A stretch of 64,000 bases of DNA from Amycolatopsis japonica (GTDB lineage Bacteria; Actinomycetota; Actinomycetes; Mycobacteriales; Pseudonocardiaceae): the NCBI RefSeq assembly GCF_000732925.1, contig NZ_CP008953.1, positions 6,634,001-6,698,000 on the forward strand, in the 5' to 3' direction. Below, piece after piece: positions 1 through 8,215 of this stretch; position 1 is the stretch's first letter; every line of letters begins with the position of its first letter. The notes below the pieces were generated by a model. It worked only from the letters and a program-made list of their open reading frames with translations, made no database searches and was not told the origin of the DNA. A program made the translations under genes and the position numbers.

Positions 1-1405
1 GCTCGCGCGCGCTCAGCGCGTCCGGCTCCCGGTCCGCCCATTCGGCCGCGAGCCCCAGCCGCGTGCCGCGATAGAGACTGCCCTTGTCGCGATCCAGCGA
101 CTCCCACAGCTCCGTCGCCTCGGCCAGTTGCCGGTGCAGGCGATGCCCTTCGCGGTCCTCCGCGAGCCAGTCGCGCAGCCGCGGCCAGCTACGGATCAAG
201 GCCTCGTGGGCGATCTCGACGCCGTCGCGGTCGAGGACGAGCAGGCGCGCGTCGGCGAGGCGTTCGAGAACCTCCGTCGTCGCTGGGTCGTCGTCGAGTT
301 CGCGCCGGTTGAGACGGCGCTTCGTGTCTTCGGTGCCTTCGCCGAGCGCGGTCAAGCGCAGGAAGATCTGCCGTACGACGCGCTGCCGGTCCGGCTCCAG
401 ATCCGTGTAGACCGCCTCCGCGGTCCGCGCGATCGCGTTGAGGATCCCGCCGGCCGCCTCGTACGCCGCACTGGTCAGCGTGATCCCCTGACGCCGCCGC
501 CACGTCTCCAGCAAGGCGTGCGACACCAGCGGCAGCATCGCCGGCTGGCCGGTCGCGTCGGCGACGAGCGTCGTGACCAGCGCCGCCTCGACCCGGCACC
601 CCGCGCGGACGGCGGGTTCGACGATCGCGGTCCGGAGTTCGTCGGCGGTCATCGGGCCCACCATCACCTGTGCGTCGGTGAGCGCCTCGACCAGACCGGC
701 GTGACGGCAGAGGTGACCGTAGAAATCCGCGCGGACACCGAGGACGACCCGCGTGCCGTGCTCGTCGCGGGCGAGCGCGACCAGCGCGTCGATGAACTTC
801 TCGCGTTCGATCCGGTCGCCGCAGAGCGTGTAGACCTCCTCGAACTGGTCGACGATCAGCAGCCGTCCCTCGGCGTCGAGGTCCTCGTCGAGTGGATGCG
901 CCCCTGGCGTGCGAAGGACGACGGGGCGTTCGCTCACCGCCGCCAGCCCGGCCCGCAGGACGGACGACTTTCCGGACCCCGACGCGCCGAAGACGCCGAC
1001 GAGCCGTCGTTCCGCGAGCTTGCCGGTCAGCTCGGCGACCAGCCGCTCGCGGCCGAAGAAGCGGTCGGCGTCGGCCGTCTGGAACGCGGCCAGCCCGAGG
1101 TACGGGAGTTCGGTTTCGTCGCGTTCGCCGGAGGTCGCGGCGAGCCCGGCAGCGACCGCGCGCCAACGTTCCTCCCACGCCGCGACGTCACCGCCGCACG
1201 CGGTGACGTACGCCGTCGTGACCGCGAGCCCGGGCAGCTTCCGTCCGCCGGCGGCTTCGGAAAGCGCGGCGGCCGAGTAGCCCGCGCGGGTCGAAAGCTC
1301 GCGGTACGTCGGCCCGCCGGCCTTCTCGCGAAGCAGGCGAAGATCCGCCGCGAAGCTCACGACGACGTCGTCGCCCGGCCCCAGCGGGCGCTCGCGTCTC
1401 GGCAC
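1..1405 (-). CDS. HTH-nSTAND1 NTPase, C-terminus beyond the window
   Basis: This is a STAND-class signalling NTPase. The first ~90 residues form a Cro/C1-type helix-turn-helix of the kind that precedes nSTAND1 domains in actinobacteria (FAADLRLLREKAG, then YRELSTRAGYSAAALSEA). The P-loop GASGSGKSS lies near residue 140 and a Walker-B-like LLIVDQFEE near residue 181. About 468 codons are visible and the frame runs off the left edge; relatives usually continue into WD40 or other repeats, which cannot be seen here. I chose GTG at 1405 because MPRRERPLGPG is the usual start of the family. The gene is divergent from the LuxR-type regulator, 94 bp away. Some STAND proteins act in signalling or phage defence; the role of this one is not determined. 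Confidence 0.85.
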   Translation of the reverse strand, partial: MPRRERPLGPGDDVVVSFAADLRLLREKAGGPTYRELSTRAGYSAAALSEAAGGRKLPGLAVTTAYVTACGGDVAAWEERWRAVAAGLAATSGERDETELPYLGLAAFQTADADRFFGRERLVAELTGKLAERRLVGVFGASGSGKSSVLRAGLAAVSERPVVLRTPGAHPLDEDLDAEGRLLIVDQFEEVYTLCGDRIEREKFIDALVALARDEHGTRVVLGVRADFYGHLCRHAGLVEALTDAQVMVGPMTADELRTAIVEPAVRAGCRVEAALVTTLVADATGQPAMLPLVSHALLETWRRRQGITLTSAAYEAAGGILNAIARTAEAVYTDLEPDRQRVVRQIFLRLTALGEGTEDTKRRLNRRELDDDPATTEVLERLADARLLVLDRDGVEIAHEALIRSWPRLRDWLAEDREGHRLHRQLAEATELWESLDRDKGSLYRGTRLGLAAEWADREPDALSARE

Positions 1406-1486
1406 CAGGCCCCCCTGATCGTCGAACCGTTACCGATTGGACATTGTTCACCGAAAACGGCCCGACACTGTACAAAAGTTCTGCGC

Positions 1487-1492
1487 TACAAC
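1487..1492 (+). promoter_or_regulatory. -10 element (TACAAC) for a leaderless regulator mRNA
   Basis: TACAAC places the expected transcription start at 1499, one base before the GTG at 1500. There is no Shine-Dalgarno sequence. This supports the 1500 start over longer alternatives. Confidence 0.45.
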
Positions 1493-1499
1493 CGATGGC

Positions 1500-2129
1500 G
1501 TGCCGATTCGAACCCATGCGGTGACCGTGGTCTTCGCGGGCGTCCCCCAACCGCCCGCGTCCTCGGAGCTGGAGGTGGTCGCCCATACCCCCGACGAACG
1601 TGAAGCGGTCTGGCACGCCAGCGTGCTGCGGCCGGACGTCCTCGTCCTGTCCGTCCATCCGCCCTCACTCGACGGGCTGGCGATCACGCGCGAGGTGTCG
1701 TCGCGCGTACCGGACACCGCCGTGCTGGTGCTGACCCCGCCCGGCGACGGCGAACTCGTGGTCGCCGCGATGCTCGCGGGCGCGCGCGGCGTCCTGTCCC
1801 GCAGCGCGGGCCCCGACGATCTGATCCGGTTCATCCGCGGGGTCGCGGCGGGCGCGGTCGTGTTCGGCGAGCGCGCCGCGGACCGGCTTTACGGCCTGCT
1901 GGCCGCTTCGCAGCCGATGCGGGCGTTCCCACGGCTGACCCCGCGCGAACACGAGGTGCTCGACCTCCTGGCGGGTGGCCTGACGATCCCGGCCGTCGCG
2001 CGACGGCTCGGGCTCGCGCCCAAGACCGTGCGCAACGTCGTCACGTCGATCCACGCGAAGGCCGGCATCGACGACCGGGAGGTGCTGCTCGCCCAGGCCA
2101 GGAACGCCGGGCTCGGCCGTCACTCGTAG
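1500..2129 (+). CDS. LuxR/NarL-type regulator with degenerate receiver domain
   Basis: The C-terminal third is a clear LuxR/GerE helix-turn-helix (RLTPREHEVLDLLAGGLT, then VARRLGLAPKTVRNVV). The N-terminal half has the receiver fold pattern but lacks its chemistry. The usual acidic pair after strand 1 is replaced (VVFAGVPQ), the phospho-acceptor Asp is Ser (VLVLSVHPPSLDG), and the conserved Lys is absent (GVLSRSAG). It is therefore probably an atypical regulator that does not need phosphorylation. GTG 1500 gives 209 residues; GTG 1521 is also possible. The 3' end overlaps cobIJ by 10 bp, tail to tail. No histidine kinase is adjacent. Confidence 0.85.
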   Translation: MPIRTHAVTVVFAGVPQPPASSELEVVAHTPDEREAVWHASVLRPDVLVLSVHPPSLDGLAITREVSSRVPDTAVLVLTPPGDGELVVAAMLAGARGVLSRSAGPDDLIRFIRGVAAGAVVFGERAADRLYGLLAASQPMRAFPRLTPREHEVLDLLAGGLTIPAVARRLGLAPKTVRNVVTSIHAKAGIDDREVLLAQARNAGLGRHS

Positions 2130-3625
2130 GTGCGAGGTGTCCAGACGATGCCGTTCTCGGCGCGGGTCTTCGACGAGCCGATGATCAGCAGGCAGCGCAT
2201 GTCCACGCTGGCCGGATCGAGGGTGCCGAGGGTGACCACGCGGATGTCCTCCTCGGGGCCGCCGACGTCCCGGGCGACGACCACCGGCGTCTCCGGCGCA
2301 CGGTGCCGGAGCAGGACGTCGCGGGCCTGCGCGAGTTGCGTGGTCCGCGTGCGGGACGCCGGGTTGTACAGCGCGAGCACGAGATCCGCCGCACCCGCGG
2401 CGTCCAGCCGACGTTCGATGATCTCCCACGGCTTGAGCCGGTCGGACAGCGAAAGCACGCAGTAGTCGTGGCCGAGCGGCGCGCCGACCCGGGACGCGGC
2501 CGCCTGCGCGGCGGTCACGCCCGGCACGATCCGCACCCGTGCGCCCGCGCCGTGTCCGGCCGCGACCTGCTCCAGTACCGCCGATGCCATCGCGAACACG
2601 CCGGGATCGCCCGACGAGACCACCGCGACCTTGGCCCCGTCGGCGGCCAGTTCGAGCGCTTCGACGGCGCGTTCGGCCTCGACGCGGTTGCCCGACGCGT
2701 GCCGCTGCTGGCCCGCGCGCTGCGGCACCCGCGCGACGTACGGGCCGTAGCCGACGATGTGCTCCGCCGCGGCCAGTTCCGCGGTCGCTTCGGGGGTCAG
2801 CCAGTCCGGACCCGCCGGGCCCAGGCCGACGACCACGACTTCGCCGCCGGTATGCGTTTCCTGCTCCCGGGTGACTTCGGGTTCGTCGGCGAGCCGGGAC
2901 GCGTAGGCCGGGCTGGGCAGCAGCGCCAGCGAGAAGTACGGCACCGACTCCGGGTCGACGTCGGCGAACGGCTCGACGCGCTGCGCCTGCCAGGTCGCCC
3001 GTTCGACGTAGAAGGCGTCGTCCAGCTTCCCGGCTTCGACCAGCGCCTCGCGGACGTTGCCGAACGTGCGGCCGAGTTTGAGCACCGCCGCGGCCTGCGT
3101 GTCGGCCAGGCGGCGCGCGAGCTCCGGCGCGGGCAGCGTGCCGGGCAGGATCGTGAGGACTTCGTCGCGCTGCACCAGCGGGCGGCCGAGCACCGACGAC
3201 GCCGCGCTGACCGAGGTCACGCCCGGCACCACGGTCGCTTCGTAGCGGTCGGCGAGGCGTTCGTGCATGTACATGTAGGAGCCGTAGAAGAACGGGTCGC
3301 CTTCGCAGAGCACGACGACGTCGCGTCCGGCGTCGAGATGCTCGGCAAGCCGTTTCGCGCTCAGCTCGTAGAAATCGGCGATGGCGCCTTCGTAGCCGCC
3401 GGGATGGTCGGTGGTCTCGGTCGTGACCGGGTAGACCAGCTTCTCCTCGATCTGGCCGTCCCGCAGGTACGGCTCGGCGACCGAACGCGCGATGCTCCGG
3501 CCGTGCCGCGCACTGTGATACGCGATGACGTCGGCCTCGCCGATCAGGCGCGCGGCCTTGACCGTCATCAGCTCGGGGTCACCCGGTCCGAGCCCGACAC
3601 CCCAGAGTTTTCCGAGCCCGCTCAT
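2120..3625 (-). CDS. cobIJ: Precorrin-2 C20- / precorrin-3B C17-methyltransferase fusion
   Basis: This is a two-domain SAM-dependent methyltransferase of aerobic cobalamin synthesis. Residues ~1-245 are CobI-like (start GKLWGVGLGPGDPELMTVKAA, motif CEGDPFFYGSY). Residues ~265-501 are CobJ-like (VVVGLGPAGPDWLTPEA, SSGDPGVFAMA). CobI methylates precorrin-2 at C20; CobJ methylates C17 and contracts the ring. The CobI-CobJ fusion is normal in actinobacteria. The ATG overlaps the cobH stop by 4 bp, so cobG-cobH-cobIJ are translationally coupled. CobG, which acts between the two methylations, is encoded two genes upstream. Confidence 0.95.
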   Translation of the reverse strand: MSGLGKLWGVGLGPGDPELMTVKAARLIGEADVIAYHSARHGRSIARSVAEPYLRDGQIEEKLVYPVTTETTDHPGGYEGAIADFYELSAKRLAEHLDAGRDVVVLCEGDPFFYGSYMYMHERLADRYEATVVPGVTSVSAASSVLGRPLVQRDEVLTILPGTLPAPELARRLADTQAAAVLKLGRTFGNVREALVEAGKLDDAFYVERATWQAQRVEPFADVDPESVPYFSLALLPSPAYASRLADEPEVTREQETHTGGEVVVVGLGPAGPDWLTPEATAELAAAEHIVGYGPYVARVPQRAGQQRHASGNRVEAERAVEALELAADGAKVAVVSSGDPGVFAMASAVLEQVAAGHGAGARVRIVPGVTAAQAAASRVGAPLGHDYCVLSLSDRLKPWEIIERRLDAAGAADLVLALYNPASRTRTTQLAQARDVLLRHRAPETPVVVARDVGGPEEDIRVVTLGTLDPASVDMRCLLIIGSSKTRAENGIVWTPRTYE

Positions 3626-4245
3626 TCGACCTCACTCGCCATCGCGTTGATCGCGGCGACGGCCATCGCGCTGCCGCCACGTCGTCCGTGCACCACCAGG
3701 TACGGGGCCGGTGCCCGCTTCGCGAGCTCCACTTTGGACTCGGCGGCGCCGATGAAGCCCACCGGGACCCCGATGATCGCCGCCGGGGCACCGACGCCTT
3801 CTTCGAGCAGTTCCAGCAGGCGGAACAGCGCGGTGGGCGCGTTGCCGATCGCCACCACGGAACCGGGCAGCTTGTCGCGCCACAGCTCCAGCGCGGCCGC
3901 GGACCGGGTGGTGCCCATCCGCTCGGCCAGCCCGGGCACCTTCGGATCGGACAGCGTGCACAGCACTTCGTTGGCGGCAGGCAAACGTTTGCGGGTCACC
4001 CCGGAGGCGATCATGTTCGCGTCGCACAGGATCGGCGCGCCCGCTTCGAGCGCGGCGCGGCCGGATTCCACCACGTCCAGGCTGTAGCGGAGGTCGTCGA
4101 CCAGGTCGACCATCCCGCAGGCGTGGATCATCCGCACGGCCAGCACCGCGACGTCGTCGGGCAGGATCGCGAGATCCGCCTCCTCACGGATGGTGGCGAA
4201 CGAATGCCGGTAGATCTCGGCCCCGTCCCGGATGTAGTCGATCAC
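3622..4245 (-). CDS. cobH: Precorrin-8X methylmutase
   Basis: CobH moves a methyl group from C11 to C12 of precorrin-8X to give hydrogenobyrinate. The 207-residue length is typical. MIHACGM near residue 41 carries the conserved catalytic His, and the middle contains the expected CDANMIASGV stretch. It overlaps cobG upstream and cobIJ downstream by 4 bp each, indicating one transcript. The enzyme is cytosolic and belongs to the late-cobalt-insertion (aerobic) pathway, consistent with cobN elsewhere in the window. Confidence 0.95.
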   Translation of the reverse strand: MIDYIRDGAEIYRHSFATIREEADLAILPDDVAVLAVRMIHACGMVDLVDDLRYSLDVVESGRAALEAGAPILCDANMIASGVTRKRLPAANEVLCTLSDPKVPGLAERMGTTRSAAALELWRDKLPGSVVAIGNAPTALFRLLELLEEGVGAPAAIIGVPVGFIGAAESKVELAKRAPAPYLVVHGRRGGSAMAVAAINAMASEVE

Positions 4246-5321
4246 TGTGTCCCTTTCTCCGCCAACGTCCTCGCCAGCTCGCCGACCGGGACGAACGCCC
4301 CGTCGACCAGATAACCGTCCTCCGTCGCGAGCACGTCGACGTGCTCGCGCGCGGGTTTGCCGCAGCGCCGTTCACAACCGGCGAAATGGGCTCTCGGCGT
4401 CCGCCCGACCCGCGCCGCGTCGGCCCGCACGTCGGCCAGCGACTTGGCACAGCCCGGATGCCCGATGCAGGCGCTGACCCCGAGCGAAGGCGCGTCCGGA
4501 TCGGTGATCAGCCCCGTGTCCGCGGCCAAGGGACCGAGCACCAGGATCGATCGCCACGGCGTGACAACGGCGTTCCCCGCGTTCGCGATCGCGCGCGCCT
4601 GAGCCGAGGTGAGCCTGCCGAAGACCGCGGCGACCCCGATCGCGTCACCGATCGGCCCGATCGGGAGGCCCGGGTTCACCTCGAACTCCCGCGGCTCCGT
4701 CATTTCGCCTGGGATGCCCCTGACGAGCGGCTCGATGTCGGCGAGTTCGCTGATCCGCCAGGCCGTTCCCCTCGTGCGCAGGAACGCGCGCGCGACCGCG
4801 AGCAGCGTCTCGACGGCGTGCTCGGCGGGGACGCGCAGGCCGGTGTCCTCGCCCGCGAGCAGTACGGCCCCGTCGCGCCAGCAGACGTCGGCGCCCTCAC
4901 CGGCGACGTCACCCTGGCCGCCGTCGAACGCGAAAAGGAAGCGTCCGGGGAGCTCGGCCAGCTCCGGGACGGCACACAAGGCCTCGTCGAGTTCCTGAGC
5001 GAGCTTTTGCGCGGTCTCGCTCAGCGGCGAAGCGAGGATGTTGCGGACGCGTTCGTGTGACGGCGAAGGCAGGAGCCCGGCCGCGGCGAGCCTGCCCGCG
5101 AGCCCCGGCCGGGTGATTCCGCGCAGCTGCACGTTGCCGCGGGAGGTCAAGTGGAGGGCGCCGTCACCGAGGTCGTCGGCGGCGTCGGCGAGCGCCCTGA
5201 ACCGGGCCGCGGTGATGGCGCCGCCGGGCAGCCGGATCCGGGCGAGCGGACCGTCGGCCGCGTCGTGCGTGGCGAAAACACCAGGGCACGCGTCGGCTCG
5301 GACACGTGCGCTCGTGGACAT
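4242..5321 (-). CDS. cobG: Precorrin-3B synthase (CobG-type monooxygenase)
   Basis: CobG is a sulfite/nitrite-reductase-like protein that oxidises precorrin-3A to precorrin-3B. The N-terminal half holds the ferredoxin-like repeat (HLTSRGNVQLRG), and cluster-ligand cysteines lie near the end: C285-x5-C291 and C316-x3-C320 (CIGHPGC, CERRC), as expected for 4Fe-4S plus sirohaem-type proteins. I chose the start at MSTSARV (5321); an in-frame start at 5348 would add nine residues. CobG needs oxygen, so this marks the aerobic route. It is the first gene of the cob operon. No riboswitch is visible in the ~100 bp upstream. Confidence 0.92.
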   Translation of the reverse strand: MSTSARVRADACPGVFATHDAADGPLARIRLPGGAITAARFRALADAADDLGDGALHLTSRGNVQLRGITRPGLAGRLAAAGLLPSPSHERVRNILASPLSETAQKLAQELDEALCAVPELAELPGRFLFAFDGGQGDVAGEGADVCWRDGAVLLAGEDTGLRVPAEHAVETLLAVARAFLRTRGTAWRISELADIEPLVRGIPGEMTEPREFEVNPGLPIGPIGDAIGVAAVFGRLTSAQARAIANAGNAVVTPWRSILVLGPLAADTGLITDPDAPSLGVSACIGHPGCAKSLADVRADAARVGRTPRAHFAGCERRCGKPAREHVDVLATEDGYLVDGAFVPVGELARTLAEKGTQ

Positions 5322-5369
5322 GCGCTCACTGTAGATGGCCGATTCCACCGAGAGTATGTCTCAGCTCAT

Positions 5370-5389
5370 ATGTAGTAGGTGTGCTACAT
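5370..5389. promoter_or_regulatory. Inverted repeat, candidate operator of the ABC/XRE operon
   Basis: ATGTAG (5370-5375) is repeated inverted as CTACAT (5384-5389), separated by 8 bp. It lies 31 bp before the ABC ATPase start in the cobG/ABC divergent gap. It is a plausible site for the XRE regulator encoded as the third gene of the operon. Confidence 0.45.
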
Positions 5390-5419
5390 TCGATCGCAGC
5401 ACTGAGATGGGGGTGACCA

Positions 5420-6325
5420 ATGAGAGATCCACACGACGTGATGATCTCCGTCAAAGATCTCCGGATGCGGTACGGCACGAACGACGTACTCCACGGCGTC
5501 GACTTCACCGCGCACCGCGGCGAGGTGATCTGCCTGCTCGGCCCGAACGGGGCGGGCAAGACCACGACGATCGAGATCCTCGAAGGCTTCCGGATGCGGT
5601 CGGAGGGCGAGGTCAGCGTGCTGGGCGTCGACCCGGCGCACGCCGACGAGAACTGGAGGGCGCGGCTGGGGGTCGTCCTCCAGGCCTGGCGTGACCACGC
5701 GAAATGGCGGGTGCGCGAGCTGCTGGAGCACCTGGGCGGCTACTACGCGCCGTACTCCACGGACCGCATCAAGCGGCCGTGGGATCCGGACGAACTGGTC
5801 GCCGCGGTCGGCCTGACCGAGCACGCGGACAAGAAGGTCCGGATGCTCTCGGGTGGGCAGCGGCGGCGGCTCGACGTCGCGATCGGCATCGTCGGTCGCC
5901 CGGAACTGCTGTTCCTCGACGAGCCGACCGCCGGGCTGGACCCGGAGGCGCGGCGCGAGTTCCACGAACTCGTGCACCGGCTGACCGATGACGACGACAC
6001 GACGATCCTGCTGACCACGCACGACCTCGACGAGGCCGAGAAGCTGGCCGACCGGATCCTGATCCTGAACCACGGCCGCATCGTGGCCGACGGTTCGGCC
6101 GACGCGCTGAGCAGGCAGATCGCCGGCGAGGCCGAGGTGCGCTGGACGCTGGACGGCCAGCGGTTCGTGCACTCCACGACCGAATCGACGAAGTACGTGC
6201 ACGAACTGTTCAAGCAGCACGGGGACGCCATCGGCGATCTGGAGGTCCGGCGGGCGTCGCTCGAAGACACGTACATGACCCTGGTCCGCAAGGCCGAGTC
6301 CCTGGAGGCGGTGGGCGCGCGATGA
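5420..6325 (+). CDS. ABC exporter ATP-binding protein
   Basis: This is a 301-residue DrrA/CcmA-type ATPase that powers the adjacent ABC-2 permease. Walker A GPNGAGKTT is near residue 41, the signature LSGGQ near 142, Walker B LLFLDEP near 163, and the H-loop is TTHD. The C-terminal ~80 residues form the extension common in drug, lipid or antibiotic exporters. A GGGGG Shine-Dalgarno lies 6 bp before the ATG. It overlaps the permease start by 4 bp (ATGA). The substrate cannot be read from the sequence. Confidence 0.93.
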   Translation: MRDPHDVMISVKDLRMRYGTNDVLHGVDFTAHRGEVICLLGPNGAGKTTTIEILEGFRMRSEGEVSVLGVDPAHADENWRARLGVVLQAWRDHAKWRVRELLEHLGGYYAPYSTDRIKRPWDPDELVAAVGLTEHADKKVRMLSGGQRRRLDVAIGIVGRPELLFLDEPTAGLDPEARREFHELVHRLTDDDDTTILLTTHDLDEAEKLADRILILNHGRIVADGSADALSRQIAGEAEVRWTLDGQRFVHSTTESTKYVHELFKQHGDAIGDLEVRRASLEDTYMTLVRKAESLEAVGAR

Positions 6326-7173
6326 ACACGATTCAGCACAGTGTCCGGCTGGGCGTCCGACGCGGCTGGCTCGAGGCCCGCCAGATGATGACCAACCGGG
6401 AAGACCTCTTCAACACCTTCCTGTACCCGGCGATCTTCGTGATCGTCATGTTCTTCATGCGCGGCGCGAAACTGCCGGGCACGGAGTTCTCGCTCGGCGC
6501 CGCCACCGTGCCGAGCGTGCTGGGCGCGTCGATCGTGTTCAGCGGCATGCTCGGGATGGCGGGAGTCCTCGCCGTCGAACGCGAAGACGGCACGCTCCTG
6601 CGCGCCAAGGCCACGCCGAACGGCATGATCGGCTACCTCGTCGGCAAGGTCGTCACGGTGTCGATGAGCACCGTCATCGGAATGCTGCTGGTACTGATCC
6701 CCAGCCTGATCCTGTTCGACGGCATCGCGCCCGGCGGGCTGACGTCGTGGCTGGGCCTGCTGTGGGTGCTGGTGCTCGGCCTGCTCGCCACGATGCCGAT
6801 CGGCGCGATCTTCGGCTCGCTGACCTCGAACGCGCGCAGCATCGGGCTGATCATGCTGCCGACACTGGGGATCGGCGCGATCTCGGGGATCTTCTACCCG
6901 ATCACCGCGCTGCCGGAGTGGCTGCAATACCTCGGGCAGGTGTTCCCGATGTACTGGCTCGGCCTCGGCATGCGGTCGGCGCTGCTGCCGGACTCGACGG
7001 TGATCATCGAGATCGGCCAGTCCTGGCGGCCTTGGGAGACCCTCGGCGTGCTGTCGGTGTGGGCCGTGATCGGATTGACGCTGGCCCCGGTCGTCCTGCG
7101 GCGCATGGCGCGGCGCGAGTCCGGGTCCTCGGTGGCGGCACGACGGGAAAAGGCGATGCAGCGAATTGGCTAG
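6322..7173 (+). CDS. ABC-2 type permease
   Basis: This is an integral membrane protein of 283 residues with about six hydrophobic segments (for example LYPAIFVIVMFFM, GMLGMAGVLAVE, LLGLLWVLVLGLLATMPIG and IGAISGIFYPITALP). It matches the ABC-2 membrane component that pairs with the preceding ATPase. FYPITALPEWLQYL is the characteristic motif before the last helices. The ATG overlaps the ATPase stop and the XRE gene follows after 3 bp, so the three genes form one operon. It probably exports a lipid, peptide or drug-like molecule; the cargo is unknown. Confidence 0.92.
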   Translation: MNTIQHSVRLGVRRGWLEARQMMTNREDLFNTFLYPAIFVIVMFFMRGAKLPGTEFSLGAATVPSVLGASIVFSGMLGMAGVLAVEREDGTLLRAKATPNGMIGYLVGKVVTVSMSTVIGMLLVLIPSLILFDGIAPGGLTSWLGLLWVLVLGLLATMPIGAIFGSLTSNARSIGLIMLPTLGIGAISGIFYPITALPEWLQYLGQVFPMYWLGLGMRSALLPDSTVIIEIGQSWRPWETLGVLSVWAVIGLTLAPVVLRRMARRESGSSVAARREKAMQRIG

Positions 7174-7176
7174 CTC

Positions 7177-7422
7177 ATGAGCGAGGTCGTTTACAACCGG
7201 ATCGCGATGTTGCGGGCGGAACGGGGCATTTCCCGCCGCGAACTCGCCGATGCGCTGGGCGTGCATTACCAGACCATCGGCTACCTCGAACGCGGCGAGT
7301 ACAGCCCGAGCCTCTACCTCGCCCTGCGGATCGCGGAGTTCTTCGAGGTGGCGGTGGAGATCATCTTCTCCACCGCCCCTTTCCCGCGGATCGGGGACTC
7401 TTCGTCGGAGCGGTCGGCGTGA
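7177..7422 (+). CDS. Small XRE-family regulator
   Basis: This 81-residue protein is essentially a single Cro/C1-type HTH: RGISRRELADALGVHYQTIG is the helix-turn-helix, followed by YLERGEYSPSLYLALRIAEFF. Proteins of this size (YozG type) often sit beside ABC-2 exporters and autoregulate them. The inverted repeat at 5370-5389 is the obvious candidate target. Its TGA overlaps the GTG of the next gene (GTGA), so the Clp-N/UVR protein is made from the same message. No effector domain is present. Confidence 0.9.
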   Translation: MSEVVYNRIAMLRAERGISRRELADALGVHYQTIGYLERGEYSPSLYLALRIAEFFEVAVEIIFSTAPFPRIGDSSSERSA

Positions 7423-8081
7423 GCCTGCTGGAGCGGGCGCACGCGCACGCGGTCCGGCTGGGGCGCGATCGCATCGGGGGCGAGGAACTTCTGCTCGCGG
7501 TCCTCGACGATGGTGTGGGGTATGCACTCCCTGGCGCTTTGGGGATCTCTCGCGATGTCCTTGTGTGGCAACTGGAGAAAGCTCCTTCGTCGCCTGCCGC
7601 CGGAAGCATCGACGGCTATCCGGTCACGGCCGAAGTCCTTGGCGTGCCTCGATCCTCGGGTTTGGCGGAGCTGGTCGTCGGCCTGCTGGCCGCCGGGGGC
7701 GGAGCGGCTCGCGTCCTGGGCGAACACGGGGTGACCGAGGAGCGGGTGCGGGAGGCTTACGCGCGGATCTGGGCTCCCTTTCTGGATGAGAACGCCATCT
7801 GGGGAGGCCCCGGGCCCGGCACTCCGACGCGCGGCCCCGCGGACCCGCCCGTCGAGATCGAGGCGCTGACTTCCGAGATCGCCGAATATCGGCGACGCAA
7901 GGAAGCAGCCGTCGATGCGCAGGAGTACACCCAGGCGGCCCTCATCCGCGACAAGGAGAAAGCGGTCGAGCGGCGACGGTCCGAGCTCATCCGGGAATGG
8001 GCGGCGACCGTCGATCCGGTGGATCTGGCCGAGGCGGTCGTTTCGCTGCGGGAAATGGTCGCCATCCTTCGCCGCACTTAG
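7419..8081 (+). CDS. Clp N-domain plus UVR-motif protein without AAA ATPase
   Basis: This 220-residue protein resembles the N-terminal half of ClpC without its ATPase modules. Residues ~3-45 (ERAHAHAVRLGRDRIGGEEL) and ~80-115 (LAELVVGLLAAGGGAARVLG) are two Clp-N-type repeats. Residues ~164-182 (AVDAQEYTQAALIRDKEK) match the UVR motif that in ClpC and McsA-like proteins mediates protein contacts. A Pro/Gly-rich linker joins them. The start is GTG 7419, overlapping the XRE stop. It may be an adaptor, decoy or anti-adaptor of the ClpC protease linked to regulation of the exporter operon. That role is inferred; the domain match is what is seen. Confidence 0.75.
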   Translation: MSLLERAHAHAVRLGRDRIGGEELLLAVLDDGVGYALPGALGISRDVLVWQLEKAPSSPAAGSIDGYPVTAEVLGVPRSSGLAELVVGLLAAGGGAARVLGEHGVTEERVREAYARIWAPFLDENAIWGGPGPGTPTRGPADPPVEIEALTSEIAEYRRRKEAAVDAQEYTQAALIRDKEKAVERRRSELIREWAATVDPVDLAEAVVSLREMVAILRRT

Positions 8082-8089
8082 TCGACTAA
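8078..8089. repeat. Short perfect palindrome after the Clp-N/UVR gene
   Basis: TTAGTCGACTAA is a 12-bp perfect palindrome overlapping the TAG stop at 8079-8081. It is too short to call a terminator confidently. Confidence 0.3.
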
Positions 8090-8177
8090 ATGCGTGAGGT
8101 TCAACGCAGGATGATTCGGGTCAGTGACCGTTTCACTCTTCAGTGTTGTTCGTACGGTTTGCTGGTTGCTTAAAATT

Positions 8178-8193
8178 ACGAACACGTGTTCGA
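8178..8193. promoter_or_regulatory. LexA (SOS) box
   Basis: ACGAACACGTGTTCGA matches the actinobacterial SOS box (TCGAAC-N4-GTTCGA) at every position but the first. The core CGAACACGTGTTCG is a perfect palindrome. It occupies about -38 to -23 of the promoter read from the -10 at 8204, so LexA would block RNA polymerase. Confidence 0.75.
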
Positions 8194-8203
8194 TTTTTTC
8201 GGG

Positions 8204-8209
8204 TATTAT
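8204..8209 (+). promoter_or_regulatory. -10 element (TATTAT) of a leaderless HNH mRNA
   Basis: TATTAT ends 7 nt before the GTG at 8216, so transcription is expected to begin on the start codon itself. No Shine-Dalgarno sequence precedes the gene. Confidence 0.6.
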
Positions 8210-8215
8210 GGAGTC

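Noticed and set aside
128..1603. 491-codon plus-strand frame opposite the STAND gene
   Set aside because: It is the antisense shadow of the nSTAND1 gene, whose frame has clear P-loop and HTH motifs and proper codon bias.
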